NCBI GenBank assembly: GCA_964605235.1
Contig: CAZSBB010000002.1
Coordinates: 1-64,000, forward strand
Direction: 5' to 3'
Length of the DNA stretch: 64,000 nucleotides
Source: CAZSBB01 sp964605235
GTDB lineage: Bacteria > Planctomycetota > Phycisphaerae > Phycisphaerales > Phycisphaeraceae
Shown here: in pieces, positions 48,914-57,874 of the stretch
Position numbering within the stretch: position 1 is the first letter of the stretch
Layout of the letters: every line of letters starts with the position of its first letter
Made by a program: the position numbers and the translations under genes
Notes under the pieces: model-generated
Database searches by the model: none
Told to the model about the DNA's origin: nothing
The model's input: only the letters and a program-made list of their open reading frames with translations

Positions 48914-48983
48914 TGTAGGTCCGGGCTGGCCCGGGCATCTGGGCGCGATGGGTGCAACGGTGTCCGTGCGAGCCCGGACCTAC
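48914..48983. repeat. GTAGGTCCGGGCTGGCCC inverted repeat, copy 3
   Basis: 70-bp hairpin with GTAGGTCCGGGCTGGCCCGG and AGCCCGGACCTAC arms, opposite in orientation to copy 2, again between convergent genes (udg and the C45-type gene). Confidence 0.8.
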
Positions 48984-48988
48984 ATCAA

Positions 48989-50047
48989 TCACACCGCAAA
49001 ATGTTGCGGCCAATTCTGGCACGCCGGTCCGCGCACGGCGGTCAATCGGCGCTGTGTCGGCTCGGCGATGATGACGGCGGTGGTCGCCGCCTGATCGGAC
49101 TGATGCCGACACACGCTGGCGGGGTGGTTGTGGTGATCCATCAGCGCGCCGTACAGCAGTTGAGGGGTCAACCGGCCGCGCTCCGCTTGCAGGCTCGCGG
49201 TTAACGCCGCCACGCGGGCTTCGGAATCCGGCCGGCGAAAATCACGTTTCTCATCGGCACGCCGATCTTCGCTGGCGCGCAGCCGACGGTCGCGCAGCAC
49301 CGCGTTGGCGTGCACATAAATCCCGCGCTGGGGTTTGCAGAACAACGTGGGGCCCGGGCCGTTTTCCAAGCCCACGATGCCGCCCTGTTCATCGGCGACC
49401 GTGAAGTGCCCGACGCTGGCGACCGGGTAATCCCGCGCCAGCCGCATGACGTGCTCCACGTCCGGACAGTGATGCACCAGCGTGGCGAAGGCATCGAGCA
49501 GCAGCTTGCCATCCGTGCGCGGCTCGACGTACAGCGCATTGCCGTAAAACGTGCAGCCGCCGGCCACGAAGCCGTAGCCGCCAAACCAGGTGGGATAGGT
49601 CACCATCAGATGACTGGGCGCGCCATCGGTGAAGCGCAGCCGCAGCACCTGCATCTGGAGGCCCCGCAGTACGCTGGTGTCCTTGGTCTGTCCGCTGATG
49701 GGCTGGTGCGCCAGCGTGACCGCCGGCGCCAGGGCGAAGCTGGTGCACGCCGGCGGGACCACCGCGCGGACGCTGATCTGCTCGGGTTTGAGTTTCGCGC
49801 CCCGCGCCAATGCTGCATAAAAGTCCGGCAAATAGGGGGCATACTGGCGAATCAGCTTCCGGTGCGCCGCCTGCTGCCACCACGGGGCCGCCTTCGGCTT
49901 CTGCTGCGCCGCCGCGTGCTGGTAGGCGTCCATCCACAGCGCGCCCAGTTGCTCGCCGGCTTCGCGCACATTGCCTTCGACACTGATGACCGGAAACGGC
50001 AGGGCGGGCATCACGCGCGACGCCAACCCTCGGGAAGACTTACCCAT
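48989..50047 (-). CDS. C45-family (acyl-CoA:IPN acyltransferase-like) autoproteolytic hydrolase
   Basis: 352 aa. The likely autoprocessing nucleophile is Cys101 in VVPPACTSFALAP; the N-terminal side would be the small chain. GQTKDTSVLRGLQMQVLRL and YTWFGGYGFVAGG-type motifs (here PTWFGGYGFVAGGCTFYGNAL) and GHFTVADEQGGIVGLE match the NTN-hydrolase family of C45 peptidases. Substrate unknown; such proteins hydrolyse amide bonds. Starts at ATG 50047; another ATG at 50011. A repeat lies upstream of it on the way from the sulfatase gene. Confidence 0.85.
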   Translation of the reverse strand: MGKSSRGLASRVMPALPFPVISVEGNVREAGEQLGALWMDAYQHAAAQQKPKAAPWWQQAAHRKLIRQYAPYLPDFYAALARGAKLKPEQISVRAVVPPACTSFALAPAVTLAHQPISGQTKDTSVLRGLQMQVLRLRFTDGAPSHLMVTYPTWFGGYGFVAGGCTFYGNALYVEPRTDGKLLLDAFATLVHHCPDVEHVMRLARDYPVASVGHFTVADEQGGIVGLENGPGPTLFCKPQRGIYVHANAVLRDRRLRASEDRRADEKRDFRRPDSEARVAALTASLQAERGRLTPQLLYGALMDHHNHPASVCRHQSDQAATTAVIIAEPTQRRLTAVRGPACQNWPQHFAV

Positions 50048-50064
50048 CGCTGCTTGCTCACTTT

Positions 50065-50200
50065 GAAATCATCTCAAAACTACCACAGAGGCACAGAGAA
50101 CACAGAGTCAAGGCGCGAGACGAGCATGAAAACATCCTGGTTTTCCCGCAGTCCTCGGTGAGCCTTCTCTGTGATCTCTGTGCCTCTGTGGTGACTGTTC
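50065..50200. repeat. CACAGAG inverted-repeat element, copy 6
   Basis: Left end GAAATCATCTCAAAACTACC then CACAGAGGCACAGAG; right end CTCTGTGCCTCTGTGGTG. It lies between the sulfatase and C45-type genes. Confidence 0.85.
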
Positions 50201-50215
50201 TGTTGTGACAGTTGC

Positions 50216-51661
50216 TTACTGGAACGGATACCACTTGGCTGCATCGTAACCGGGCAGCAGGGCTTCGTGGGGCTGGCCGGGGTTGAGCTGACCATCGGCA
50301 ACGAAGTGCTCGGGGCGATCGCGCAAGACCTCGATCAGATGCTGGCGCCACGGGGCGAGCTGGCTTTCCGCGTCGGCGTCGCGCGCCAGGTCATGCAGCT
50401 CATGCGGGTCGGCATCGAGATCAAAAAGCTGCTCCCGGCCAAGCTGCGAATGCCAGATGTACTTGCGATGGCCATCGGTCAGGTAATGGTTGGCGTGGTG
50501 TTTCTCGTAGCAACTGGCGTGTTCGCCATGCAGGATGTCGCGCACGGCTGACTGCTCGCCGCGCATGATCGGCAGCAGGCTCTTGCCCGTGCAGGTGTCG
50601 GGAATCTCCACCCCGGCGACGTCCAGCAGCGTGGGCATCACATCCTGCAAACCCACCGCGCTGTCGCAGGTGTGCTCGGCGGGATAGCCCCAGTCGCGCG
50701 GGGCGCTGGCGAAGAACGGCACGCGCGCGGAAGCTTCATACGGATAGGTTTTGCGGAACAGGTGATGGTCGCCGAGCATTTCGCCGTGGTCCGCGGTGAA
50801 GAGGACGAAGGTGTCCTTGCTCTGGTTGGTGTATTGCAGGAAGCGGCCGATCTGGTCGTCAATGAAATTGATCAGGCCATAGTACGCCGCGCGGGCGCAG
50901 CGCAGGTCATGCTCGGGCAAACGCATTTCGGCGGCATTGGGATTGAGCCCACGCTCGGGTTTATCCCACTGGCGCACCCAGTCGCCGATCTGTGGCGGGG
51001 GGAGCTGACGGTTGATGTAACGGTCGTAGTAAAACGCCGGCGGCGTCAGCGGGGGGTGCGGTTCGATGAACGAAAGGTTCAGGAAAAACGGCACGGTCGG
51101 ATCGCGGCGCTGCAGGAAGCGCAGCGCCTGTTCGATGACCCAGTAGGTGTGGGTCTGCGTTTCAGGCAGATGATGCGGCCGACCCACCCAGCCGTTGCTC
51201 GCCACGCCGTGCGCCATGCCGGGATCGACATCATGCAGATGGTGGTAATCGCGCAGCCATTCGACATACTCGTTGTCCTTGCCGCGGGTGGCGTCCGCCA
51301 GTTGCACGCGGTCGAAGCCGAAGCGATGGCGCGGGGGTTGGAGATGGAGTTTGCCGATCATTTCCGTCTGGTAGCCCGCCTTGCCCAGTTCGCCAGCGAG
51401 GGTGTGGGAGGGATTCCAGTTGGAGCCGATGAACCCGACCATGCCGTTGGCCGCCGGGGCGGTGCCGGTCATGATGCAGCGGCGTGCGGGGATGCAACTG
51501 GGGCACTCGGCATAGCTGTGGTGGAAGGTCGTGCCGCGCCGGGCGAGGTAGTCAAGATTGGGCGTCTGCAGGCAGTCCGGGCTGTGCGGGTCAATGCCCA
51601 GGCAGTCGCCGCGTTGCTGATCGGTCAGGATGAGGATGATATTGGGTCGGGACTGCGCCAT
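50216..51661 (-). CDS. Sulfatase (Cys-type, formylglycine-dependent)
   Basis: 481 aa, no signal peptide. N-terminus NIILILTDQQRGDCLG with a metal-binding Asp; the formylglycine site is C56-I-P-A-R60 (CPSCIPARR), a Cys-type motif matured by formylglycine-generating enzyme. Then HDLRCARAAYYGLINFIDDQIGRFLQ and the metal site TADHGEMLGDH. Typical of the planctomycete arylsulfatase group acting on sulfated glycans. The ATG at 51661 was selected; longer frames run into the divergent gene. No FGE gene is seen. Confidence 0.93.
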   Translation of the reverse strand: MAQSRPNIILILTDQQRGDCLGIDPHSPDCLQTPNLDYLARRGTTFHHSYAECPSCIPARRCIMTGTAPAANGMVGFIGSNWNPSHTLAGELGKAGYQTEMIGKLHLQPPRHRFGFDRVQLADATRGKDNEYVEWLRDYHHLHDVDPGMAHGVASNGWVGRPHHLPETQTHTYWVIEQALRFLQRRDPTVPFFLNLSFIEPHPPLTPPAFYYDRYINRQLPPPQIGDWVRQWDKPERGLNPNAAEMRLPEHDLRCARAAYYGLINFIDDQIGRFLQYTNQSKDTFVLFTADHGEMLGDHHLFRKTYPYEASARVPFFASAPRDWGYPAEHTCDSAVGLQDVMPTLLDVAGVEIPDTCTGKSLLPIMRGEQSAVRDILHGEHASCYEKHHANHYLTDGHRKYIWHSQLGREQLFDLDADPHELHDLARDADAESQLAPWRQHLIEVLRDRPEHFVADGQLNPGQPHEALLPGYDAAKWYPFQ

Positions 51662-51751
51662 GCTCGGAAGATGCCTTGTGCGGGACGGAGATCGTATTCG
51701 CCTATACGATGTAGCGTGATTACGCAGACTTGTCCACGTAAGGAGCGAACC

Positions 51752-52765
51752 ATGAAGCTCATCAAAACCCTGCTCAAGGGCGTCATCGGGTTGGTATTGC
51801 TGGTGGTGATCGTGCTGCTGCTGGCGGTGGGGGCAGCCTTGTTCTACATCGACACGCTGGCGAAAACGGCGGTGGAAACCGGCGGCACGGTCGCCCTGGG
51901 CGTGCCGACGCGGGTGGACAACATCGACTTGTCGATCTTCTCGGGCAAGTGCCAGATCAACGGCCTGCGCGTGAGCAATCCGGTGGGCTACCAGGCGGAG
52001 AATTTCCTGCGTCTGGACCTGGGCCGGGTGGAAGTGCAACCTGGTTCGCTGCGGCAGGACACCATTGTGATCCCGGAAATCCTGCTTCAGGGCGTGCAGG
52101 TGAGCATCGAAAAAACGCGCGACGGCGCCAACTATGACCAGATTCTCCAGAACCTGCAGAAGCTGTCGCAGACGCGCGAGCAGGATAAACAGCCCGCGCC
52201 GGCGGAGCCGCAGGCAAGCCAGCCCGGCCGGAAGATGCTCATCCAACGCCTGACCGTGCGCGAGGTTGCCGTGCAGGTGCGAATCGCCGGCCTGCTCAAG
52301 CCGGTCGAAACCACCATCAAGCTGCCCAAGGACATTGAGCTGACCGACATCGGCTCGGCGGAAGACGCCGGCGCCCAGATGAAAGACGTGGTCGCGGTCA
52401 TCGTCCAGTCGCTGCTGACCGCCATCGTCGAACAGGGCGGCGGGCTGATCCCTGGGGAAATCGGCCAGGAACTGACCAAGGGGCTTGAAGGCGTCAAAGC
52501 CATCAGCGACCTGGGCGTCAAAACCATCGGCGGTGTTGGCGGCAATTTAACCGGCGCAGTCGAAGATGTGACCAAGGATGTCGGCAAGCTCGGACAGGAC
52601 ACCGGCAAGGTGGTGGGGGAAGCCGTCGGCGGCGCGGCCGAGAAAGTCGGCGACGTCGGCAAGAAAGCCGCGGAAGAAACCGGCAAAGTGCTCGAGGGCT
52701 TGGGCGGCCTGCTCGGCGGCGCCAAGAATGAAACCAAGGAAGAACCCAAAACCCCCAGCGAATAA
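51752..52765 (+). CDS. AsmA-like membrane-anchored protein
   Basis: 337 aa. An N-terminal transmembrane helix (about 10-33: GVIGLVLLVVIVLLLAVGAALF) precedes an AsmA/DUF748-like beta-rich region (about 35-190: AVETGGTVALGVPTRVDNIDLSIFSGKCQINGLRVSNPVGYQAENFLRLDLGRVEVQPGS). The C-terminus is a long amphipathic helical segment rich in V, G, K and A (LKGVEDVTKDVGKLGQDTGK-like), ending in Glu/Lys. ATG 51752 follows AAGGAGCGAACC. Function unknown; AsmA relatives act in outer-membrane lipid transport. Confidence 0.7.
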   Translation: MKLIKTLLKGVIGLVLLVVIVLLLAVGAALFYIDTLAKTAVETGGTVALGVPTRVDNIDLSIFSGKCQINGLRVSNPVGYQAENFLRLDLGRVEVQPGSLRQDTIVIPEILLQGVQVSIEKTRDGANYDQILQNLQKLSQTREQDKQPAPAEPQASQPGRKMLIQRLTVREVAVQVRIAGLLKPVETTIKLPKDIELTDIGSAEDAGAQMKDVVAVIVQSLLTAIVEQGGGLIPGEIGQELTKGLEGVKAISDLGVKTIGGVGGNLTGAVEDVTKDVGKLGQDTGKVVGEAVGGAAEKVGDVGKKAAEETGKVLEGLGGLLGGAKNETKEEPKTPSE

Positions 52766-52820
52766 ACCCGCAGCGGGATTAGCTGGCAAGCTAGCTTGCC
52801 AGCCCCCTCGGGACGCGCCC

Positions 52821-53462
52821 TCACCCCGTGGTCCCAAACAACCGATCGCCCGCATCGCCCAGCCCGGGCAGGATGTAACCCTTTTCATTGAGCTGGCGGT
52901 CGAGGTCAGCGGTGTAAATCGGAATGCCGCCGGTCTGCTCCATGACGGTTTGGACGCCTTCGGGGGCGGCAATCAGGCAGATCATGCGGACATCCTCGCA
53001 GCCGCGCTCCTGGAGGAGTTTGATCGCCGCCACCGCGCTGCCGCCGGTCGCCAGCATGGGATCGACCAGCAGCACCGGGCCGTCGGCAATCCGCGCCGGG
53101 AGCTTCTCGTAATAGCTGACCGGGGTGAGTTTGTGCTCATCGCGGAACATGCCCAGATGTCCCATCTGCGCTTCGGGCCACAGCTCATGCACGCCGTCCG
53201 CCATGCCCAGCCCGGCGCGGAGGATCGGCACGATGGTCAGCGGCAAACGCAACCGGGCGCCGCGGCAGACTTCCATCGGCGTCTGCACATCCACCGGGTC
53301 CAGCGCCAGGTCGCGCGTGGCTTCATACGCCAGCAGTTGCCCGATGTGGGACAGCAACTGGCGGAACCGGGCGGGCGGCGTCGCCTGATCGCGGGCTTCA
53401 CTGAGCATATGCGTGACCACCGGGTGGCGCACGACGTGCAACTGGGCAAAACGCTGGGGCAT
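52821..53462 (-). CDS. upp: Uracil phosphoribosyltransferase
   Basis: 213 aa. Salvages uracil to UMP. The PRPP loop VDPMLATGGSAVAAIKLL and N-terminal TIVPILRAGLGMADGV and the C-terminal YTADLDRQLNEKGYILPGLGDAGDRLFG match the family. ATG 53462 (MPQRFAQLHVVRHPVV) chosen; the long upstream frame runs through the inverted-repeat element. It is divergent from the protease gene. Confidence 0.96.
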   Translation of the reverse strand: MPQRFAQLHVVRHPVVTHMLSEARDQATPPARFRQLLSHIGQLLAYEATRDLALDPVDVQTPMEVCRGARLRLPLTIVPILRAGLGMADGVHELWPEAQMGHLGMFRDEHKLTPVSYYEKLPARIADGPVLLVDPMLATGGSAVAAIKLLQERGCEDVRMICLIAAPEGVQTVMEQTGGIPIYTADLDRQLNEKGYILPGLGDAGDRLFGTTG

Positions 53463-53518
53463 GGGCGGTTTCCTGCGTGAGGGGACCAAGCTGTCAAAGC
53501 ATAACAGGTGACTGGCAG

Positions 53519-53635
53519 AACGAGCCGGAAGCGTCACCGACGGGCAGAGCGCCCGGTGGCCGTGAATCGGATGTGTAGCGGTGAAGCCATTGGCCAGCGC
53601 GCGCCCCTCCCGGCGCTGACGCTTCCGGCTCGTTT
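53519..53635. repeat. 117-bp inverted-repeat element, GAGCCGGAAGCGT family, copy 4
   Basis: Starts AACGAGCCGGAAGCGTCACC and ends CTGACGCTTCCGGCTCGTTT, in the divergent upp-htrA gap. Confidence 0.85.
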
Positions 53636-53794
53636 CGGCGGGGTCAGTGAATTGCAATCCTTGCACCACGCAACCCGACGGGGAACTGCCGCGTAGAATC
53701 AACAGTGATCCAGTTGACGATGGGGAAGGCATCCCCACGACGTCCGTACAGGTTGGTCCCCGCGCCGGGGGCGCACCGCATGGAGATTTCAAAG

Positions 53795-55402
53795 ATGTCA
53801 CGCATTCGCTGGTATGGTCCGACGTTGGTGCTGATTCTCACGGTTCTGGTGGTGATGGTGGCCGGCCCGCGCCTGACCCGCAACCTGACCTACACCCAGA
53901 AAGCCGCCGAAATCCAGCTTATTCAGCAATCGCTCGAACACAGCGACGCTTTGGCGCAGCTCAGTTCCGCCTTCCGCAACGTGGGCAAGGTGGTCGAACC
54001 CAGCGTTGTGCATATCCAGGTGTCGCAACAGGCCCGCAATGTGCGCCAGCACGGCGAGGGCAGCCCCTTTGAATTTTTCTTTCCCCCCAACATGTTGCCC
54101 GAACAGTTCCGGGACCGCTTCCGTCAGCAGCAGGAGCGGGAAGAGCAACCCGACCGCGAGGATCTGGACAAGTACAACCCGACCATTCCCATGGGCGCCG
54201 GCTCCGGCTGGGTGTTCGACAACGCCGGCCACATCGTCACCAACAACCATGTCGTCACCCTGCGCGACGGCGACACCGTGGCGGATGAGATCAAAGTCAA
54301 GTTTCATGACGGCTCCGAGCGGATGGCGAAAGTCGTTGGCCGTGACCCCAAGACCGACATCGCCGTCCTGAAGGTGGAGGGCCCGGTCATCCCCGCCAAA
54401 GCCGCCCGCGAACTGGTGCAGCAGGGCGACATCGTCTTCGCCTTCGGCTCACCGCTGCAGTTTCAATTCTCCATGAGCCAGGGCATTGTCTCGGCGACCG
54501 AACGCAACGGCGTGGGCATTCTGGCTGACCGCGGGGGCTATGAGAACTTCATCCAGACTGACGCCGCCATCAACCCCGGCAACTCCGGCGGCCCGCTGAC
54601 CAACATCTACGGCGAAGTCGTCGGCATGAACACCGCCATCGCCAGCCGCACCGGCTTGTTCTCCGGCATCGGCCTGGCGATCCCCGTGCAGGACGTGGTC
54701 TACGTCGTCAATCAACTGCTCGACAACGGCAAGGTCACCCGCGGCTTCCTGGGCATCGGCATCAGCGATCTTGACGCCGGCATGGCGCAGACCTTCGGCT
54801 ACACCGGCAAGGGCGTGCTGGTCGATCAACTGGTCCCCGACAGCCCCGCCGCCAATGCCGACATCAAGCCCGGCGACATCATCATCAGCATCGATGGCCA
54901 ACGGTTCGCCAATGCCGCCACGCTCCGCAACAGCGTCTCCCGCATCCGCCCCGGCGAAAAGGTCGAAGTCGTCCTCTTCCGCGATGGCAAGGAGCACAAA
55001 ACCCAGGTCACGATCGGCGTCCTGCCCGACCGGGTCGCCATGGGCGCGCCGCAAGGCGGTGACGAACCCGCTGAGCAAGCCGATCCTGCCCAGGCGGATT
55101 ACGAAATGCTCAGCAAACTGGGCCTGGAACAACTGGAAACCCTCACGCCTGAGCTGGCCCAACGCGCCCGCATTGACTTCCAGCCCGGCGTGCTGGTGGC
55201 GTCGGTCCGACGCGGCTCGAGCGCCTTCGCAGCAGGCATCCCGCGCGGAGCAATCATCACCGAAGTCATGGGTCAGGAAGTCAAGAGCGTGCAGAACCTG
55301 ATCGACGAACTCAAGCAGCACGACCTGACCAAACCGGTGCGCGTCCGCGTCATCATCCGTGGTTCGGGCAGCTTCCGCCTGCTGCAATTGCCTGCGGAAT
55401 AA
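53795..55402 (+). CDS. HtrA/DegP-family serine protease with two PDZ domains
   Basis: 535 aa. An N-terminal transmembrane helix (about 5-24) anchors the protease in the periplasm. The trypsin-like domain has catalytic His in VTNNHVVTL, Asp in KTDIAVLKV and Ser in NPGNSGGPL. Two PDZ domains follow: about 300-400 (FLGIGISDLDAGMAQTFGY, GDIIISIDG) and 440-530. An acidic and glutamine-rich insertion sits before the His (FRQQQEREEQPDREDLDK). The start is uncertain: ATGs at 53780 and 53795 both possible. The gene ends in a strong hairpin terminator. Confidence 0.94.
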   Translation: MSRIRWYGPTLVLILTVLVVMVAGPRLTRNLTYTQKAAEIQLIQQSLEHSDALAQLSSAFRNVGKVVEPSVVHIQVSQQARNVRQHGEGSPFEFFFPPNMLPEQFRDRFRQQQEREEQPDREDLDKYNPTIPMGAGSGWVFDNAGHIVTNNHVVTLRDGDTVADEIKVKFHDGSERMAKVVGRDPKTDIAVLKVEGPVIPAKAARELVQQGDIVFAFGSPLQFQFSMSQGIVSATERNGVGILADRGGYENFIQTDAAINPGNSGGPLTNIYGEVVGMNTAIASRTGLFSGIGLAIPVQDVVYVVNQLLDNGKVTRGFLGIGISDLDAGMAQTFGYTGKGVLVDQLVPDSPAANADIKPGDIIISIDGQRFANAATLRNSVSRIRPGEKVEVVLFRDGKEHKTQVTIGVLPDRVAMGAPQGGDEPAEQADPAQADYEMLSKLGLEQLETLTPELAQRARIDFQPGVLVASVRRGSSAFAAGIPRGAIITEVMGQEVKSVQNLIDELKQHDLTKPVRVRVIIRGSGSFRLLQLPAE

Positions 55403-55436
55403 TCCGACGCTGCAACTCAACCTGAACGTCCCTCGG

Positions 55437-56954
55437 CTATCCCCGGACTTGGCGCCGGGGATATTTTTGCGCCGCTGGCGCGTCAGCAATGCCCAGCCGG
55501 CGCAGTTGCTGGCTGATCCGCTGCGCCAGGGCTTCGGGCTCGATGCGCCGGTGCGCCCGCGGCGCGCCGGGTGGGGGTTCCATGGCGAGGGCATACGCCC
55601 GCTGCAGACGCCATTGCAGAAAGCTTTCAAAACTGCGATTGCGTCCGGGCTCGAACTGCAGCACCGCATCGTCGAGCACCTGCACCCCCGCCAGCAGCAA
55701 TTCCAGCAGCCGCGCCACGCCCCCGGCATGATCCGCCCATTGCTGCCGCGCCAGACTCAGCACCATCCACAGGTGGTCCGCCAGCAACTGCCGGCGAATC
55801 GTCCGTGCTGCCTGCAGGTCGGCTTCAATCTGCCGCAGCGCCCCGCTGCGCGGCTCATGGGGATCAAGCTGCCTCCGCGCCTGGTCGGCACGCCAAAGAT
55901 GAAAGTGATAACCCAGCAGCGCCGCCGAACCGGAAACGACCGGCCCGGCCGGTGCGGCAAACCACGGCGCCAACTCGGCGGAGAGATCGGCGACCACCAC
56001 CGGGCGCGGCGCCGGCTCCGTAGGCCATCCCGCCGTCGTCAATTGCGCCGCCGCATCGGGTGCGGTGAACTGCGGCAGGTGGTGATAGCGCAACGGCAAC
56101 CGCTGCAGCGCCATGGCGCGGCGCTGGCGGATGGTGCGGTAAATGCCGGAGCGCACCCGGCCGAATTGCGCACTCAGCCTGGCGACTGGGATGCCGCGCC
56201 GGTACGCCCGGCAGACGGCGTGCCGCTGGGCGCGGGTCAGCGGGCGGTCGCGGTCGGCGAACAGCGCTGCCTCGGGATGGCGCTGGTCGTGTTGCAGCAG
56301 CAGTTGCCGTACCGTTTCCACCGCACGTCCGGTGCGGCGCGCCAGATGCGTGGCGACCTGGTTGAGCGTCACCGGCTGCGCCAGAGTCAGCCGGCGGGCG
56401 CGTTCCAGCAGCCGCTGACGCTGGGGGCGCGTCAGCCGGGAAAACTGTGCCGCCCGCGCCAGCCGGGGTTGAGCATCCTGGGTAAACCGCGCCACCGCGC
56501 TGCGGGTGAAGCCCAGGCGTTTGCGCGGCTGGCCGGCTTCGAGCACCCAGCGCCAGCGCAAACCCTCCCGGCGCCAGCGTTGCACTGTGCGCACGCTGAC
56601 CCGCAGCTCGCGGGCGAGTTCTTCCAATCCGAGCGTCGGCTCGGATTGGGTGCTGGGCATGCCGACCGAGCGGCTCAGTTCGTCAATGAATTGCCGCAGG
56701 TCCGGCAGCAGGGCGTCGCCGACGAGGATCAGGTCCGCGCTGATTTCCGCGGCGATTTCCCGGCGGTAGCCGGTGATGCGGTATTGGATGAAATCGAAGG
56801 GATAATTGTGCGTAGGGTTGAGTTCGTCATGGAGTCGCTCGGCGCGGCGGACCTGTTCGCGCTTGATCTCCGGGGCGGCAAAATGAAGCTGGCGCGCCAG
56901 TTGAGCCATGGCGTCGCTGCGGTAGCGCGGGCGACGGGGGCGCGTTACGGACAT
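55437..56954 (-). CDS. Atypical sigma-70-like protein lacking region 4
   Basis: 505 aa. N-terminus with YPFDFIQYRITGYR; MerR-type HTH at about 106-155 (LGLEELARELRVSVRTVQRWRREG); two more HTH-like segments (about 193-222 and 239-280). A sigma region 1.2-2-like stretch (about 345-457) contains LLADHLWMVLSLARQQW and AVLQFEPGRNRSFESFLQWRLQRAY. The charged residues of region 2.2 are poorly kept, and the chain ends 48 residues later, so regions 3 and 4 are missing. ATG 56954 overlaps the mqnA stop by 10 nt. It may be a repressor-like or anti-sigma-type paralogue. Confidence 0.7.
   Translation of the reverse strand: MSVTRPRRPRYRSDAMAQLARQLHFAAPEIKREQVRRAERLHDELNPTHNYPFDFIQYRITGYRREIAAEISADLILVGDALLPDLRQFIDELSRSVGMPSTQSEPTLGLEELARELRVSVRTVQRWRREGLRWRWVLEAGQPRKRLGFTRSAVARFTQDAQPRLARAAQFSRLTRPQRQRLLERARRLTLAQPVTLNQVATHLARRTGRAVETVRQLLLQHDQRHPEAALFADRDRPLTRAQRHAVCRAYRRGIPVARLSAQFGRVRSGIYRTIRQRRAMALQRLPLRYHHLPQFTAPDAAAQLTTAGWPTEPAPRPVVVADLSAELAPWFAAPAGPVVSGSAALLGYHFHLWRADQARRQLDPHEPRSGALRQIEADLQAARTIRRQLLADHLWMVLSLARQQWADHAGGVARLLELLLAGVQVLDDAVLQFEPGRNRSFESFLQWRLQRAYALAMEPPPGAPRAHRRIEPEALAQRISQQLRRLGIADAPAAQKYPRRQVRG
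55438..55468 (+). terminator. Rho-independent terminator of the htrA gene
   Basis: 9-bp perfect stem TATCCCCGG / CCGGGGATA with an 8-nt loop, then TTTTT. It overlaps the last codons of the sigma-like gene on the other strand. Confidence 0.9.
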
Positions 56955-57874
56955 GGGTAGAGGTCGAGAGGGCGGGGGTGGTCGATCACGCCGTGCCGAT
57001 GCGCCAGGTCGGCAAAGCGCCGGACGGCGGTCAGTTGCTCGGGGCCGATCTCGTAATGCAGGAGCTGGGCGAGGTAATGTTGCGCCAGGTCGGTGGGCCA
57101 GCGATGCGCCTGGGCATGCTGCATGGCGATGGCGGCGCGGCGGGGATCGTTGGCGCGGCAGAGGGCGTCCAGCCGGGCGGGGAGTGGTCCCAGGTCCACC
57201 TCCTGGCGCGTCATCCACATGGCGAAGACGAAGGGCAGGTCCGTCAGCGCCCGCCAGGCTTCGCCCAGGTCCAGTTGATGCGGGAACTCGACCGCCTTGG
57301 GCGAGCGGGTGACCACCTTGTCGCCGATGAGCAGCATGGCGCGCGGGCGGTCGGGATCATCCAGATGGCTGGCGTAGTCGTAGTTCGCAGCCCGGAAGGG
57401 GACCAGCTCCGGCGTGATGTTGAACTGTTCCGCCAGCACCACGCGCAGCAGGGCGACGCTGGTGTGGCTGTCGGTGTCGGCGTGGATTTGCGTGAGCTGG
57501 GCGATGGGGTCGCGGCTGAACAGGCGCACGGTGAGGGTGCGTCCCAGGCAACCGATGCCGCCGACGGGGACCAGCCGCAGGCCGGGGGTGCGGAAGTAGT
57601 CGATGATGGAGCAGAGCGCCAGATCCACCGCGCCGGTGACCAGATCGTCGCACAGCCGGCTGGGCACGTCGTACTGGACTTCCACGTCGCCGGCTTCCGC
57701 GAGGCCCTCGATGAGCGGTTTGGCGTTGAGATAGCTCACACAGCCGACGCGCGCCAGCCGGGCCGGGGCGGGGGAATGACCGGTGCTGCCGGGGTCTCCC
57801 GCGACCGCAGCGGCGTCGAGCGCCGGGCGGTGCGGGTGGGGGACGGGTGCAGAAGGCGTCGGGTGGGGAGCCAT
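56945..57874 (-). CDS. mqnA: Chorismate dehydratase MqnA
   Basis: First enzyme of the futalosine pathway to menaquinone. 309 aa from ATG 57874 (another ATG at 57883). An N-terminal extension of about 40 residues, Pro/His/Ala-rich, precedes the periplasmic-binding-like fold: VGCVSYLNAKPLIEGL, then VDLALCSIIDYF, then TDSHTSVALLRVVLAE, LLIGDKVV, and LGEAWRALTDLPFVFAMW. Both lobes are complete. The stop overlaps the start of the sigma-like gene by 10 nt, coupling the two translations. Confidence 0.95.
   Translation of the reverse strand: MAPHPTPSAPVPHPHRPALDAAAVAGDPGSTGHSPAPARLARVGCVSYLNAKPLIEGLAEAGDVEVQYDVPSRLCDDLVTGAVDLALCSIIDYFRTPGLRLVPVGGIGCLGRTLTVRLFSRDPIAQLTQIHADTDSHTSVALLRVVLAEQFNITPELVPFRAANYDYASHLDDPDRPRAMLLIGDKVVTRSPKAVEFPHQLDLGEAWRALTDLPFVFAMWMTRQEVDLGPLPARLDALCRANDPRRAAIAMQHAQAHRWPTDLAQHYLAQLLHYEIGPEQLTAVRRFADLAHRHGVIDHPRPLDLYPCP

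Noticed and set aside
50672..51751. N-terminal extension of the AsmA-like protein in a long plus-strand frame
   Set aside because: The extension is antisense to the sulfatase gene; the ATG at 51752 with AAGGAGCGAACC explains the gene better.
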